The notes: generated from the letters alone by a model not told the origin. Shown: positions 1 through 8,872, counted from the stretch's first letter. The stretch is DNA of 55,446 nt from an uncultured Muribaculaceae bacterium (GCA_910578095.1 CAJTOZ010000019.1:1-55446); one strand, 5' to 3'. A program made the numbers and translations.

Positions 1-300
1 CGTAAAATTGGCATGCAGGCATATTATACATCGCAAAGCGATGTCCCTACATTGCATGCGGTAACCTTGTGATGTCAACTTGGGTACTTTTGCGGATAAC
101 CATAAAGATAATGTTTAATTCATTGATTATTAATTCTTTTGTTTCTTTTGTCGTTTTGTGCTTCTGTACCCGCCGAAAATCTGATGTGATTTATGCTCCC
201 ACATTCAGGCTTTTGCTGATGTCGACCTGCTTTTTTGCCGCAGTCAGCAAAAAAAACTGCAAAAAAGTGCTGAATACTTGGAGAATTAAGCACAAAGTAC
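1..300. other. Intergenic region upstream of the DUF177 gene
   Basis: I see no convincing gene here. An open frame enters from about position 69 and runs into the DUF177 gene, but its translation is hydrophobic and low-complexity, and a good promoter lies downstream at 301-308. Positions 29-45 form a short perfect hairpin (ACATCGC, AAA, GCGATGT). The palindrome GCATGC occurs at 11-16 and 54-59. A TACTTTTG box at 85-92 resembles a -7 element, but nothing recognisable follows it. Confidence 0.5.
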
Positions 301-308
301 TAACTTTG
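301..308 (+). promoter_or_regulatory. Bacteroidota -7 element for the DUF177-rpmF unit
   Basis: TAACTTTG matches the Bacteroidota -7 consensus TAnnTTTG. It lies 24 bases upstream of the ATG at 333, which supports that ATG over the upstream in-frame codons. Confidence 0.7.
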
Positions 309-332
309 CAAAGTTTTTCAACCTACTCCTTC

Positions 333-902
333 ATGGGAAAGTTTACCGCATACAAGCTGCCGCTCAAGAGCCTGACCAAAGGCACACACACCTTTGACTA
401 TCATCTCGACAAGCAGTTTTTCTCCAACATGGAGAATGCCGACGTGCGCGACGCCGACATCAACGTGCATCTCACCGTCGACTATAACGGCGACGTGTAT
501 GCACTCTCTTTTGTCCTGACGGGAGAGGTGTTGCTGTTGTGCGACCGCTGTCTGGACGATCTGCATCTGCCCATCGACACCCGCTACGACATCACCGTGA
601 AATACGGCGACGACTACAACGACGACAGCGACACGCTCCTCGAGATTCCCGACAGCGACAACTACCTGAACGTGGCCTACATGCTCTACGACACCGTGGT
701 GCTGGCCATACCCATCAAGCACGTGCACCCCATGGGCAAGTGCAACCGCCAGATGTCGGCCATCCTGAAGAAGCACCGCGCCGGCGGAGAAGACGCCGAC
801 GATGTCGACTTCCTCGACGGCGCCGACGATGATGCGGCATCCGCTGCATCCGACCCCCGCTGGGACGCCCTCCGCTCGCTCGGAGGCTCCGACGAAGAGT
901 AA
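333..902 (+). CDS. DUF177 (YceD-family) protein
   Basis: A 189-residue protein of the DUF177/YceD family, whose genes usually sit directly before rpmF. The family is linked to 23S rRNA or large-subunit accumulation, but its molecular role is not settled. A Cys pair (Cys70 and Cys73, in CDRCLDDL) and a third Cys at 137 are visible. The C-terminus carries the family motif DPRWDAL (about 174-180) after an acidic stretch. The frame is open upstream to 69, but the -7 box at 301-308 and the loss of family similarity point to ATG 333. rpmF follows 114 bases later and is probably co-transcribed. Confidence 0.85.
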   Translation: MGKFTAYKLPLKSLTKGTHTFDYHLDKQFFSNMENADVRDADINVHLTVDYNGDVYALSFVLTGEVLLLCDRCLDDLHLPIDTRYDITVKYGDDYNDDSDTLLEIPDSDNYLNVAYMLYDTVVLAIPIKHVHPMGKCNRQMSAILKKHRAGGEDADDVDFLDGADDDAASAASDPRWDALRSLGGSDEE

Positions 903-1016
903 AGCGAAAAACACCGCAACAACGACTGATACACCCGGCAAAGCCGAGGAGAGACTCGCCATCCCCGCAGGCCGCACCGGCAAAGAACATAAAACAAACA
1001 AAAACATTATAACCCA

Positions 1017-1202
1017 ATGGCACATCCTAAACGCAAACAATCCAAGACCCGCACCGCCAAGCGTCGCACCCACGACAAGGCAGTTGCCCCCACGATCGCT
1101 CTTTGCCCCAACTGCGGCGCATGGCACATCTATCACACCGTGTGCGGCGAATGCGGCTACTACCGCGGCAAGCAGGCTATCGTAAAGGACGCCGCTATCT
1201 GA
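1017..1202 (+). CDS. rpmF: 50S ribosomal protein L32 (bL32)
   Basis: A 61-residue basic protein starting MAHPKRKQSKTRTAKRRTHD, the usual bL32 N-terminus. It has four zinc-ligand cysteines in two CxxC pairs (Cys30/33 and Cys43/46), so this is the zinc-containing form. It is part of the large ribosomal subunit near the peptidyl-transferase region. Length is normal. It lies between DUF177 and fabH, a widely conserved order, and is followed by a strong hairpin that may limit read-through into fabH. Confidence 0.97.
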   Translation: MAHPKRKQSKTRTAKRRTHDKAVAPTIALCPNCGAWHIYHTVCGECGYYRGKQAIVKDAAI

Positions 1203-1230
1203 TAGGCGGACGGAGCCACAAAGCAATCAT

Positions 1231-1268
1231 GCCCTAAGAGCACCCCGCAGGCACTTAGGGCTGCTTTT
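1231..1268 (+). terminator. Terminator or attenuator between rpmF and fabH
   Basis: GCCCTAAG (1231-1238) pairs with CTTAGGGC (1254-1261), followed by TGCTTTTT. The run of T residues makes it a plausible intrinsic terminator. No clear -7 box was found between it and fabH, so partial read-through may supply fabH. Confidence 0.65.
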
Positions 1269-1316
1269 TCGTTTTAAGGCGAAACCTTTTTCCCCCAACT
1301 CAACAAACACTACGCA

Positions 1317-2303
1317 ATGCTTAACGCAAAAATCACAGGCATAGCATCCTACGTGCCCGATGAGCTCCTCACCAACGACGATCTCTCGCGCATGGTCGAC
1401 ACCAACGATGAGTGGATCACCACACGAGTGGGCATCAAGCAGCGCCACATCCTGCGCAAGGAAGGCGCCGGCTCGTCATATATGGGCATACAGGCCGTAA
1501 AACGCCTGTTTGAAAGCACCGGCACCGACGCGGCCGAAGCCGACCTCATAATCTGCGCCACCACCAACCCCGACTACCGCTTCCCCTCCACCGCCAGCAT
1601 CATAGCCTACGGCGCCGGCATGACAGCATGCTACGGCTACGACATCCAGGCAGCATGCGCAGGCTTCATCGTGGCTCTTCAGGACGCCGCAGCCTACATA
1701 CGCAGCGGAATGTACAAGAAAGTAGTGGTAGTGGCCGCCGAAAAAATGTCGTCCATGACCAACTACAAGGACCGCTCCACCTGCCCCCTCTTCGGCGACG
1801 GCGCAGCAGCTGTGCTCGTTGAGCCCACCGAGGAAAAAGGCGTAGGCGTGATCGACGCCGTGCTCCATGTGGACGGCATCGGCCTCGAGCACCTCATCAT
1901 GCCCGCCGGCGGCTCCGTGAAGCCCGCGTCCCACGAAACCGTGGATGCCGACGAGCACTACATCTTCCAGGACGGACGCTATGTGTACAAGCACGCCGTG
2001 ACCGACATGCTCACCTCCACACAGGATGTAATGAAGCGCAACGGCCTCACCGTGGACGATGTCGACTTCCTCATCCCCCACCAGGCCAACCTGCGCATCA
2101 TCGAAGCAGTGGCCGACCGCGCCGGCTTCCCCATGGACAAGGTGCTCGTGAACATCCAGCACACCGGCAACACCTCCGCCGCCAGCATACCCCTGTGTCT
2201 CGACGAATACAAAGACCGCCTGCACAAGGGCTCCAAGCTGATGCTCACCGCTTTCGGCGCAGGCTTCACCTGGGGCGCCATGTATCTGGTGTGGGACATC
2301 TAA
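1317..2303 (+). CDS. fabH: 3-oxoacyl-ACP synthase III (FabH)
   Basis: A 328-residue beta-ketoacyl-ACP synthase III, which condenses acetyl-CoA (or a branched starter) with malonyl-ACP to begin type II fatty acid synthesis in the cytosol. The catalytic triad is visible: Cys114 in AACAGF, His255 in PHQANLR and Asn285 in HTGNTS. The N-terminus MLNAKITGIASYVPDE is typical, and length matches the family. It sits in the conserved rpmF-fabH order; plsX, often found between them elsewhere, is absent. A hairpin just after the stop ends the unit and overlaps the era promoter. Confidence 0.96.
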   Translation: MLNAKITGIASYVPDELLTNDDLSRMVDTNDEWITTRVGIKQRHILRKEGAGSSYMGIQAVKRLFESTGTDAAEADLIICATTNPDYRFPSTASIIAYGAGMTACYGYDIQAACAGFIVALQDAAAYIRSGMYKKVVVVAAEKMSSMTNYKDRSTCPLFGDGAAAVLVEPTEEKGVGVIDAVLHVDGIGLEHLIMPAGGSVKPASHETVDADEHYIFQDGRYVYKHAVTDMLTSTQDVMKRNGLTVDDVDFLIPHQANLRIIEAVADRAGFPMDKVLVNIQHTGNTSAASIPLCLDEYKDRLHKGSKLMLTAFGAGFTWGAMYLVWDI

Positions 2304-2330
2304 TCCCGGGCCGGACGATAAAAAATAGCG

Positions 2331-2362
2331 AAGATAGCATCCTTTCGGGTGCTATCTTTGTT
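2331..2362 (+). terminator. fabH terminator whose 3' arm contains the era -7 box
   Basis: AAGATAGCATCC (2331-2342) pairs with GGGTGCTATCTT (2348-2359) around a 5-base loop with one wobble pair, followed by TGTTATA. The right arm includes TATCTTTG (2353-2360), a perfect -7 element for era. Confidence 0.7.
2353..2360 (+). promoter_or_regulatory. era -7 element
   Basis: TATCTTTG fits TAnnTTTG and lies 25 bases before the era ATG at 2386. It is embedded in the right arm of the fabH terminator hairpin. Confidence 0.65.
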
Positions 2363-2385
2363 ATATAATCAAAATTCAAGCATAT

Positions 2386-3276
2386 ATGGAACAAAAACAT
2401 AAATCCGGCTTTGTCAACATCGTTGGCAACCCCAACGTGGGCAAATCCACGCTGATGAACGACCTCGTGGGCGAACGTGTGAGCATAATCACCTCCAAGG
2501 CACAGACCACACGCCACCGCATCATGGGCATAGTCAACACTCCCGAGTATCAGATTGTGTTCAGCGACACTCCCGGTGTGCTCAAGCCAAAGTACAAACT
2601 GCAGGAAAGCATGCTCGACTACAGCGAGAGCGCCCTGACCGATGCCGATGTGCTGCTCTACGTCACCGACGTGGTGGAGGACCCGACGAAAAACGCCGAA
2701 TTCCTGGCCAAGGTGGCGAAAGAAAAGGTGCCCGTACTGCTTGTGATCAACAAAATCGACCTTGTGAAAGGCAATGAGCAGCTCGACGAGATAGTGGCCC
2801 GCTGGCGCGAGATGCTGCCCAACGCAGAGATATTCCCGACGTCGGCCAAGGAACACTTCAACGTGGCCAACCTGATGAAGCGCATCGTCGAACTCCTGCC
2901 CGAGGGAGAGCCCTATTTCGGCAAGGACGCCCTCACCGACAAGCCCGCCCGATTCTTCGTCACGGAAATAATCCGCGAGAAAATCCTTCTCAACTACGAC
3001 AAGGAAGTGCCCTACAGCACCGAGGTGATAGTGGAGAAGTTCGAGGAAAAGGAAACCAGCATCCACATCATGGCCGTGATATACGTGGAACGCGACAGCC
3101 AGAAAGGCATCCTCATAGGCAAAGGCGGCTCGATGCTCAAGCGCGTGGGCACCGAAGCGCGCAAGGATATTGCCGCATTCTTCGACAAAAGCGTCTATCT
3201 GGAACTCTTTGTAAAAGTGGAACCCAACTGGCGCAACCGCGACAAGACACTCCGACAGTTTGGCTATATCGAATAA
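2386..3276 (+). CDS. era: GTPase Era
   Basis: A 296-residue Era GTPase, which binds 16S rRNA near its 3' end and acts in 30S subunit assembly. The N-terminal G domain has the P-loop GNPNVGKST (about 16-24), the switch region DTPGV and the NKID specificity motif. The C-terminal KH RNA-binding domain is marked by GILIGKGGSMLKRVG near residue 245. Length is normal. der, another ribosome-assembly GTPase, follows after 40 bases with its own promoter. Confidence 0.96.
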   Translation: MEQKHKSGFVNIVGNPNVGKSTLMNDLVGERVSIITSKAQTTRHRIMGIVNTPEYQIVFSDTPGVLKPKYKLQESMLDYSESALTDADVLLYVTDVVEDPTKNAEFLAKVAKEKVPVLLVINKIDLVKGNEQLDEIVARWREMLPNAEIFPTSAKEHFNVANLMKRIVELLPEGEPYFGKDALTDKPARFFVTEIIREKILLNYDKEVPYSTEVIVEKFEEKETSIHIMAVIYVERDSQKGILIGKGGSMLKRVGTEARKDIAAFFDKSVYLELFVKVEPNWRNRDKTLRQFGYIE

Positions 3277-3282
3277 TTAAGT

Positions 3283-3290
3283 TAAATTTG
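3283..3290 (+). promoter_or_regulatory. der -7 element
   Basis: TAAATTTG fits TAnnTTTG, 26 bases before the der ATG at 3317 and just after the era stop codon. Confidence 0.65.
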
Positions 3291-3316
3291 CAAAGCATAT
3301 CAACAACAATCTCCAT

Positions 3317-4636
3317 ATGAGCCAACTCGTAGCCATAGTAGGCCGCCCGAATGTGGGCAAAAGCACGCTTTTCAACCGTCTGACGCAAAGCCGCACGGCT
3401 ATTGTCGACGATACCGCCGGCACCACGCGCGACCGCCAGTACGGCAAGGTCGACTGGTGCGGGAGAGAGTTCTCCATCGTCGACACCGGCGGCTGGGTAG
3501 TGAACTCCGAGGATGTGTTTGAAAGCGAGATCAACAAGCAGGTGGAGCTCGCCATCGAGCAGGCCGATGTGATACTTTTCGTGGTGGACGCCATGAACGG
3601 CGTCACCGACCTCGACGACCATGTGGCCGAAATCCTGCGCAAGAGCCGCAAGCCTGTCATCCTTGTGGCCAACAAGGTGGACAGCAACGAATGGATGTAC
3701 AACGTGCCGGAATTCTACTCTCTCGGCCTCGGCGAGCCATATCCCATATCGGCCGTCAACGGCTACGGCAGCGGCGACCTCCTCGATGAGGTGGTGAAAG
3801 ATCTCCCCGAGCCCACCGACGATGAGGAAACCCTCGACGACATCCCCCGTTTCGCGATCGTAGGCCGCCCCAACGCCGGCAAAAGCTCCCTGATCAACGC
3901 TTTCATAGGCGAGGACCGCCACATCGTCACCGACATAGCCGGAACCACACGCGACAGCATTTACACGCGCTACAATAAGTTCGGCTTCGACTTCTATCTC
4001 GTCGACACAGCCGGCATCAGAAAAAAGAACAAGGTGCACGAGGACATCGAGTACTACTCCGTGATCCGCTCCATACGCTCCATAGAGGCCAGCGATGTGT
4101 GCATACTCATGATCGACGCCACGCGTGGCATTGAAGCGCAGGATGTGAGCATATTCTCTCTCATACAGCGCAACAAAAAGGGCCTCGTGGTGGTGATCAA
4201 CAAATGGGACCTCGCCGAGGACAAGAGCACCGCGGCCATCAAGCACTACGAAAACGCCATCCGCGAGCGCTTCGCCCCGTTCACCGATTTCCCCATCATC
4301 TTCGCCTCGGCTCTCACCAAGCAGCGCATCTACAAGGTGCTGGAGACGGCCGTCGATGTCTACAAGAACCGTCGCCGCCAGGTGCCCACCTCGGAACTCA
4401 ACCGCGTGATGCTTGAGGATATCGCCGCCTATCCGCCACCCAGCAACAAGGGCAAGTTTGTGAAGATAAAGTATGTGACCATGCTCAAAGGCGCGCCTGT
4501 GCCCACCTTTATCTTCTTCTGCAATCTGCCGCAATGGGTCAAGGAACCATATCGCCGCTACCTCGAGAACAAGATACGCGAGCATTGGGACTTCAGCGGC
4601 ACACCAATCCAGATATTCATGCGCGACAAGTCGTAA
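3317..4636 (+). CDS. der: Ribosome-associated GTPase Der (EngA)
   Basis: A 439-residue tandem GTPase needed for 50S subunit biogenesis. Two complete G domains are visible: P-loops GRPNVGKST (about 9-17) and GRPNAGKSS (about 183-191), each with DTxG and NKxD motifs (ANKVD near 120, INKWD near 295). A basic KH-like domain follows and contains KFVKIKYVTM. The acidic linker EPTDDEETLDD separates the two G domains. Length is normal. It is the last gene of the leading housekeeping run and ends at a bidirectional terminator. Confidence 0.97.
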   Translation: MSQLVAIVGRPNVGKSTLFNRLTQSRTAIVDDTAGTTRDRQYGKVDWCGREFSIVDTGGWVVNSEDVFESEINKQVELAIEQADVILFVVDAMNGVTDLDDHVAEILRKSRKPVILVANKVDSNEWMYNVPEFYSLGLGEPYPISAVNGYGSGDLLDEVVKDLPEPTDDEETLDDIPRFAIVGRPNAGKSSLINAFIGEDRHIVTDIAGTTRDSIYTRYNKFGFDFYLVDTAGIRKKNKVHEDIEYYSVIRSIRSIEASDVCILMIDATRGIEAQDVSIFSLIQRNKKGLVVVINKWDLAEDKSTAAIKHYENAIRERFAPFTDFPIIFASALTKQRIYKVLETAVDVYKNRRRQVPTSELNRVMLEDIAAYPPPSNKGKFVKIKYVTMLKGAPVPTFIFFCNLPQWVKEPYRRYLENKIREHWDFSGTPIQIFMRDKS

Positions 4637-4654
4637 AGACTTCCGCGTCCCCAT

Positions 4655-4695
4655 AAAAAAGTCGCCCCGCAGACCGATGTCCACGGGGCGATTTG
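4655..4695. terminator. Bidirectional terminator between der and the RNA methylase gene
   Basis: TCGCCCCG (4662-4669) pairs with CGGGGCGA (4684-4691). An A-run precedes the stem and a short T-run follows it, so it can act for der (+) and for the convergent minus-strand gene that ends at 4700. Confidence 0.75.
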
Positions 4696-4699
4696 TCGT

Positions 4700-6055
4700 T
4701 CATTGCACCACACACGGCGGTGCGGCAGGAGCGTGGGTGCTCATTATACGCCACGCCTGCGGATAAAGATTGTTAGCACGGTTGCCCAGATTTTTCACAA
4801 AGCCGAGAGGCCTGCCGGCGTATTGAAGCAACACGATGCCACGGGGCGCTCCTTCGAGCGTCACCGCCTCGCGGCGCAGGTAGGCCAGGGCGGTGGCATA
4901 GTCCACGGCCACGGCAGGAAAAGCGCAGTCGCGCAATGAGGTGCTGAGCGCCAACGGTTGGGCCGGCAGTATGTCGCGCCCCTTTATCTGCGCCACCTGC
5001 ACGCCGCGCGCTTCGGGCAAAAGCGCCGATACCGCACGCGGAACGGCACACACCGCTCCGGCAGCATCGGTGGCGACAGCATAATCGCCCTCGAGCCATG
5101 CGCCCACCGCTGCCGCGGCTGCATCAGGCTTGCGCGACGCGCGCGGCGTCTTTACGGCTGCTGCCGAAGCGTCGCCCGGCTTGCGGAGCACACACAGAAA
5201 AAGCCCCTCGCCGCGCACACGCCCGGGCAAGAAGCGGTAGCACGGCAAATCTATATCGATGCCGCGCACTATCTCGGGACGCTCCAGAGCCTCCACCGTT
5301 ACGCCCCGGGCGCCCTTCCCGGCGGCAAGGCGCGCCACAATCTCCTCATTCTCCGTGCGGTTGAAAGTGCATGTGCTGTAGACAAAGGCACCTCCGGGAC
5401 GCAGGGCCTCCCACAGAGCCTCGACGATGCGCCACTGCGTGCGGGCGCATTCCTCGACGAGCGCCGGGCTCCATTGGGCGGCTGCTTCGGCATCCTTGCG
5501 CATCATCCCCTCGCCGGAGCATGGCACATCGGCGCTCACAACATCGAAGGCCCCGCGCATGGACGCGAAACGCGCGGCATCGCCGCGCACGCAAGCCACA
5601 CGCCCGTCGCCCCACTTGGCCACATTCTCGGCAAGCACGGCGGCACGTGAGCGGTCGTACTCGTTGGCCACAAGCATGGAGCCCTCGGGCAGACGCGACG
5701 CTATGGCCGTGGTCTTGCCTCCGGGGGCGGCACAAGCATCGAGCCAGCGCAGCGGAGCTCCCCCGGCCTCGGCGGCAATCTGCGCGGCCACGGCAGCTAT
5801 GGCCATGGACGACGCGTCCTGTACATAATACAGCCCCTGATGCATCGCAGGGTCAAACGTAAACGCCTCGCGGGACGGCAGATATATCCCTTCGGGACAC
5901 CACGGCACACGCTCAGCCGCAGCTGCGGCCGCGGCGCCTTTGGACGCATTGATGCGCACGCTCACCTCCGGCTCCGTGGAGAGCGCGTCGGGCAGCGAGG
6001 CAAAGTCGGCCCCCAGCCCGCGCAGCGAGGCTATGAATTCGGGCTTAAGCATCAT
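4700..6055 (-). CDS. NOL1/NOP2/Sun-family RNA (cytosine-5) methyltransferase
   Basis: A 451-residue SAM-dependent RNA m5C methylase resembling RsmF/YebU. The SAM site is LDACAAPGGKT (about 105-115). The two family cysteines are present: Cys179 in DVPCSGEGMM and catalytic Cys229 in YSTCTFNRTENE. The C-terminal part (about 250-451) fits the RNA-binding extension of RsmF-like enzymes. The target (rRNA or tRNA position) cannot be read from the sequence. Its ATG overlaps the stop codon of the upstream U32 gene by 4 bases (ATGA), so the pair is probably translationally coupled. Confidence 0.9.
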   Translation of the reverse strand: MMLKPEFIASLRGLGADFASLPDALSTEPEVSVRINASKGAAAAAAAERVPWCPEGIYLPSREAFTFDPAMHQGLYYVQDASSMAIAAVAAQIAAEAGGAPLRWLDACAAPGGKTTAIASRLPEGSMLVANEYDRSRAAVLAENVAKWGDGRVACVRGDAARFASMRGAFDVVSADVPCSGEGMMRKDAEAAAQWSPALVEECARTQWRIVEALWEALRPGGAFVYSTCTFNRTENEEIVARLAAGKGARGVTVEALERPEIVRGIDIDLPCYRFLPGRVRGEGLFLCVLRKPGDASAAAVKTPRASRKPDAAAAAVGAWLEGDYAVATDAAGAVCAVPRAVSALLPEARGVQVAQIKGRDILPAQPLALSTSLRDCAFPAVAVDYATALAYLRREAVTLEGAPRGIVLLQYAGRPLGFVKNLGNRANNLYPQAWRIMSTHAPAAPPCVVQ

Positions 6056-7308
6056 TTTCCGATGTGCGTTTCCTCCCAGCGGTAAAGACGGTCGGCGGGG
6101 CGTATCTTCGCAGGCACAGGAATGGAGAACGCATCGCCCTTGACAGCCTTGGGCACCGACTTGAGATCGACACGGATGTCCTCTACCTTGAATATCAGCG
6201 CGCCGGTGGTGGGACCTGTGACCACCACTTCATCGCCCACGCACAGCTCGCCGGCCTCCATAAAGAACTCTCCCACGCCGAGACGCGAGTACCACTTCAC
6301 GCCTTTGGCCACATAGCGCTTCACGCGCGTGGCGGAGGAGCCATACTTGGCCGACCACTCTCCCAGGCGGCGGCCCATATAGTAGCCGTCCCAGAAACCG
6401 CGGTTGAAAATCTTTCCGAGAGACGTGCGCCATCCGTCGATGCGCTCCGGCGTATAGGCGCTCTCGCCCGCGCACACAGCCTCGAGGGCCTGCGAATAGG
6501 CTTCCACGGCCACCTTGACATACTCGGGACCACGGGCGCGACCCTCGATTTTGAACACCCTCACTCCGGCCTCCACCATACGGTCGAGGAAATGGATGGT
6601 GCAGAGATCTTTGGGCGACATTATGTATTTGTTCTCCACTTCAAGGCTGTCGCCTGTCTCAAGATCGGTGACACTGTAGCCGCGACGGCATATCTGGGTG
6701 CAGCTGCCGCGGTTGGCGCTGCTGTTCATCTGATGCAGGCTCAGGTAGCACTTGCCGCTGACAGCCATGCACAGCGCTCCGTGGCAGAACATCTCGAGCC
6801 GCACAAGGTCTCCGTGCGGGCCGCGTATGTCCTCGGTCACAATGGCACGGTGTATGGCCTCCACCTGGTCCATGCTGAGTTCGCGGGCAAGCACCACCAC
6901 ATCGGCGTACTGCGCGTAGAACCGCACGGCCTCGATGTTGCTGATATTGCACTGCGTGGAGATGTGCACCTCCACGCCTTCGCTGCGGGCTATGGTGATG
7001 GCAGCGATATCGGACGCTATCACGGCCGATATGCCTGCCTCGCGGGCTGCGCGGCAGATATCACGGCAGGTGGCGAGCTCGTTGTCGTAGAGTATCGTGT
7101 TGACCGTCAGATAGGTTTTTACCCCTGCCTCGGTGCATATTCCTGCGATGGTGCGCAGATCGTCGAGAGTGAAATTGGCGCTCGATTTGGCACGCATGTT
7201 CAGCCCCTCCACGCCGAAGTAGACGGCATCGGCACCGGCATCGATGGCTGCGTGCAGCGACTCGTAACTGCCCACGGGGGCCATCAGTTCAAGTTCCTTG
7301 CGGTTCAT
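6052..7308 (-). CDS. Peptidase U32 family protein (TrhP/YegQ/RlhA-like)
   Basis: A 418-residue U32-family protein. The N-terminus (ELELMAPVGSYESLHAAIDAG, then DAVYFG) and the central CHGALCMAVSGKCYLS region are diagnostic. Characterised relatives take part in 5-hydroxyuridine formation in tRNA (TrhP) or rRNA hydroxylation (RlhA), rather than clear proteolysis. Cysteines in CMAVSGKC and in NRGSCTQICRR could hold an Fe-S centre. I start at ATG 7308 because the 20 upstream residues do not resemble the family. The stop overlaps the start of the RNA methylase gene, suggesting a shared RNA-modification operon. Confidence 0.88.
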   Translation of the reverse strand: MNRKELELMAPVGSYESLHAAIDAGADAVYFGVEGLNMRAKSSANFTLDDLRTIAGICTEAGVKTYLTVNTILYDNELATCRDICRAAREAGISAVIASDIAAITIARSEGVEVHISTQCNISNIEAVRFYAQYADVVVLARELSMDQVEAIHRAIVTEDIRGPHGDLVRLEMFCHGALCMAVSGKCYLSLHQMNSSANRGSCTQICRRGYSVTDLETGDSLEVENKYIMSPKDLCTIHFLDRMVEAGVRVFKIEGRARGPEYVKVAVEAYSQALEAVCAGESAYTPERIDGWRTSLGKIFNRGFWDGYYMGRRLGEWSAKYGSSATRVKRYVAKGVKWYSRLGVGEFFMEAGELCVGDEVVVTGPTTGALIFKVEDIRVDLKSVPKAVKGDAFSIPVPAKIRPADRLYRWEETHIGK

Positions 7309-7406
7309 ATTGCGGTTTGTGTTTATGCATGACAAGCCGCGGGCGAACATGCCGTGGCACGTCCGCACGCGGCGGCTGTCTCTTTTTCTTTCAGATTTCT
7401 GTTGCC

Positions 7407-7757
7407 TTATTCAGCAGGAGTCTCGGCGGGGGCAGCCACGGGAGCTGCGGCAGGAGCCTCGGTGTCGAACTGGTTGGCGGCAGGCAGCTGGGCTGCGGCG
7501 GGAGCAACCGTGCGCACCTCTACGCCGCTCTGTGCCTTGGGCATCAGATAGGCGGAAGCTACGGAAAGCACCACGATGGCTGCTGCGAGCGTCCAGGTGG
7601 CTTTCTCAAGGAAGCTGTTGGTCTGACGCACGCCCATTACATTGCCGGCGCCACCGAACTGCGACGACAGACCGCCGCCTTTCGATTTCTGAATGAGGAC
7701 AATGCCGATGAGCAGAACTGCTACGATGACAGTGAGAACGATGATTAATACGTACAT
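7407..7757 (-). CDS. secG: Preprotein translocase subunit SecG
   Basis: A 116-residue inner-membrane protein of the SecYEG channel. Two membrane segments are visible (about 2-22 and 53-72), flanking the conserved loop KSKGGGLSSQFGGAGNVMG. After the second segment comes an unusually Ala/Pro-rich tail of about 40 residues ending APAETPAE, longer than in minimal SecG proteins. A -7-like TTACTTTG lies upstream on the minus strand at 7837-7844. Confidence 0.92.
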   Translation of the reverse strand: MYVLIIVLTVIVAVLLIGIVLIQKSKGGGLSSQFGGAGNVMGVRQTNSFLEKATWTLAAAIVVLSVASAYLMPKAQSGVEVRTVAPAAAQLPAANQFDTEAPAAAPVAAPAETPAE

Positions 7758-7836
7758 ATCTGTTTTACTGATGTTTATTCAATGTTTAAGGCACACGGCA
7801 GACACTCGCACGACTGCCCGCCGCGTTTTCGACTTG

Positions 7837-7844
7837 CAAAGTAA
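7837..7844 (-). promoter_or_regulatory. Possible secG -7 element
   Basis: TTACTTTG on the minus strand differs from TAnnTTTG at one position and lies about 80 bases upstream of the secG start. Confidence 0.4.
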
Positions 7845-7897
7845 GCACTTTTTTGCCACATTTCCAAACATTTGTCTCCTTTTGCAGGAGAAATGCT

Positions 7898-8872
7898 TCA
7901 ATAATCGCGCGCTATTATATAGTCGAATATGCCGAGCAATGCCTCCGATGCCTCGGAGGAGGGAAGGCGGCGCAGAATGCATGCGGCGCGGTCGCGCAGC
8001 TCCGCCATGCGTGCGAAGGCATAGTCTATGCCACCGTTGTCGCGGGCATAGGCCTGCAGGCGCTCAATGTCGGCATCGCTCAGAGCATCGCACCGCGACA
8101 GTTGCAGCATTTCGTCGTGCTGCGGCGCATCGGCGTTCAGCAGCACATGGAGCAGCGGCAGCGTCACCTTGCCCTCGCGCAGGTCGTTGCCGGTGGGCTT
8201 ACCCACTTTGTCGGAAGGGTAGTAGTCGAATATATCGTCGCGGATCTGGAAACACAACCCCAGCAGACCCGCAAACTCCGCCAGCGCTTCCGTGGCATGG
8301 TCGGGCGCTCCGGCTGCGTAGCATCCCATGCGCGCACAGGCAACGAACAGCGACGCCGTCTTTTTGTCGATGTTGCTGAAATAGTCGCTTTCGGCCAGTG
8401 TGTGGGTGCGCGCCGTGTCTATCTGGCTGAGTTCGCCGAGGCTGAGCAGACGCCCGAGACTGGATATTGTCTCGATGATGCGCATATCGCCGGTCTCGAC
8501 GGCCTCGCGCAACGACGAGCTGGTGTAAAAATCGCCCACAAGAACCGCTATATGATTGTCCCATACAGCATTAAGCGTGGGAGAGCCGCGGCGCAGCTTG
8601 GATTCGTCCACCACATCGTCGTGAATCAGGGAGGCGTTGTGCAGGAGCTCAACAGATGCGCCTGCCGCAAGCACCCTGTCCGTGACCTCGCCGAACATGC
8701 GGGCGCACAACACCACCACCAGCGGGCGTATCTGCTTGCCGCGTGTGCGAAGCTGAGAGCCTACTATGGTGTCCATCAAAGCGTTGCCTGATGTGAGGCG
8801 CGAGTGTATGCGTGCGTTCAGGCGCTCGAGTTCGGGCGCCACTGTCTGCCGTATTTCGTCGTACGTGGTCAT
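7898..8872 (-). CDS. Polyprenyl (octaprenyl-type) diphosphate synthase
   Basis: A 324-residue trans-isoprenyl diphosphate synthase that chains isopentenyl diphosphate units, probably for the quinone side chain. The first Asp-rich motif is HDDVVDES (about 84-91) and the second is QIRDDIFDY (about 209-217); GKQIRP near 45-50 is the usual substrate-binding segment. The frame is open to 9028, but ATG 8872 follows a good minus-strand promoter at 8893-8900, and the upstream residues do not look like the family. IspB is the closest named model; chain length cannot be deduced. Confidence 0.9.
   Translation of the reverse strand: MTTYDEIRQTVAPELERLNARIHSRLTSGNALMDTIVGSQLRTRGKQIRPLVVVLCARMFGEVTDRVLAAGASVELLHNASLIHDDVVDESKLRRGSPTLNAVWDNHIAVLVGDFYTSSSLREAVETGDMRIIETISSLGRLLSLGELSQIDTARTHTLAESDYFSNIDKKTASLFVACARMGCYAAGAPDHATEALAEFAGLLGLCFQIRDDIFDYYPSDKVGKPTGNDLREGKVTLPLLHVLLNADAPQHDEMLQLSRCDALSDADIERLQAYARDNGGIDYAFARMAELRDRAACILRRLPSSEASEALLGIFDYIIARDY

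Noticed and set aside
69..332. N-terminal extension of the DUF177 frame
   Set aside because: Not family-like, hydrophobic and low-complexity, and interrupted by the promoter at 301-308.
3137..4684. A 515-codon minus-strand frame over der
   Set aside because: Antisense shadow of der, which has all GTPase motifs.
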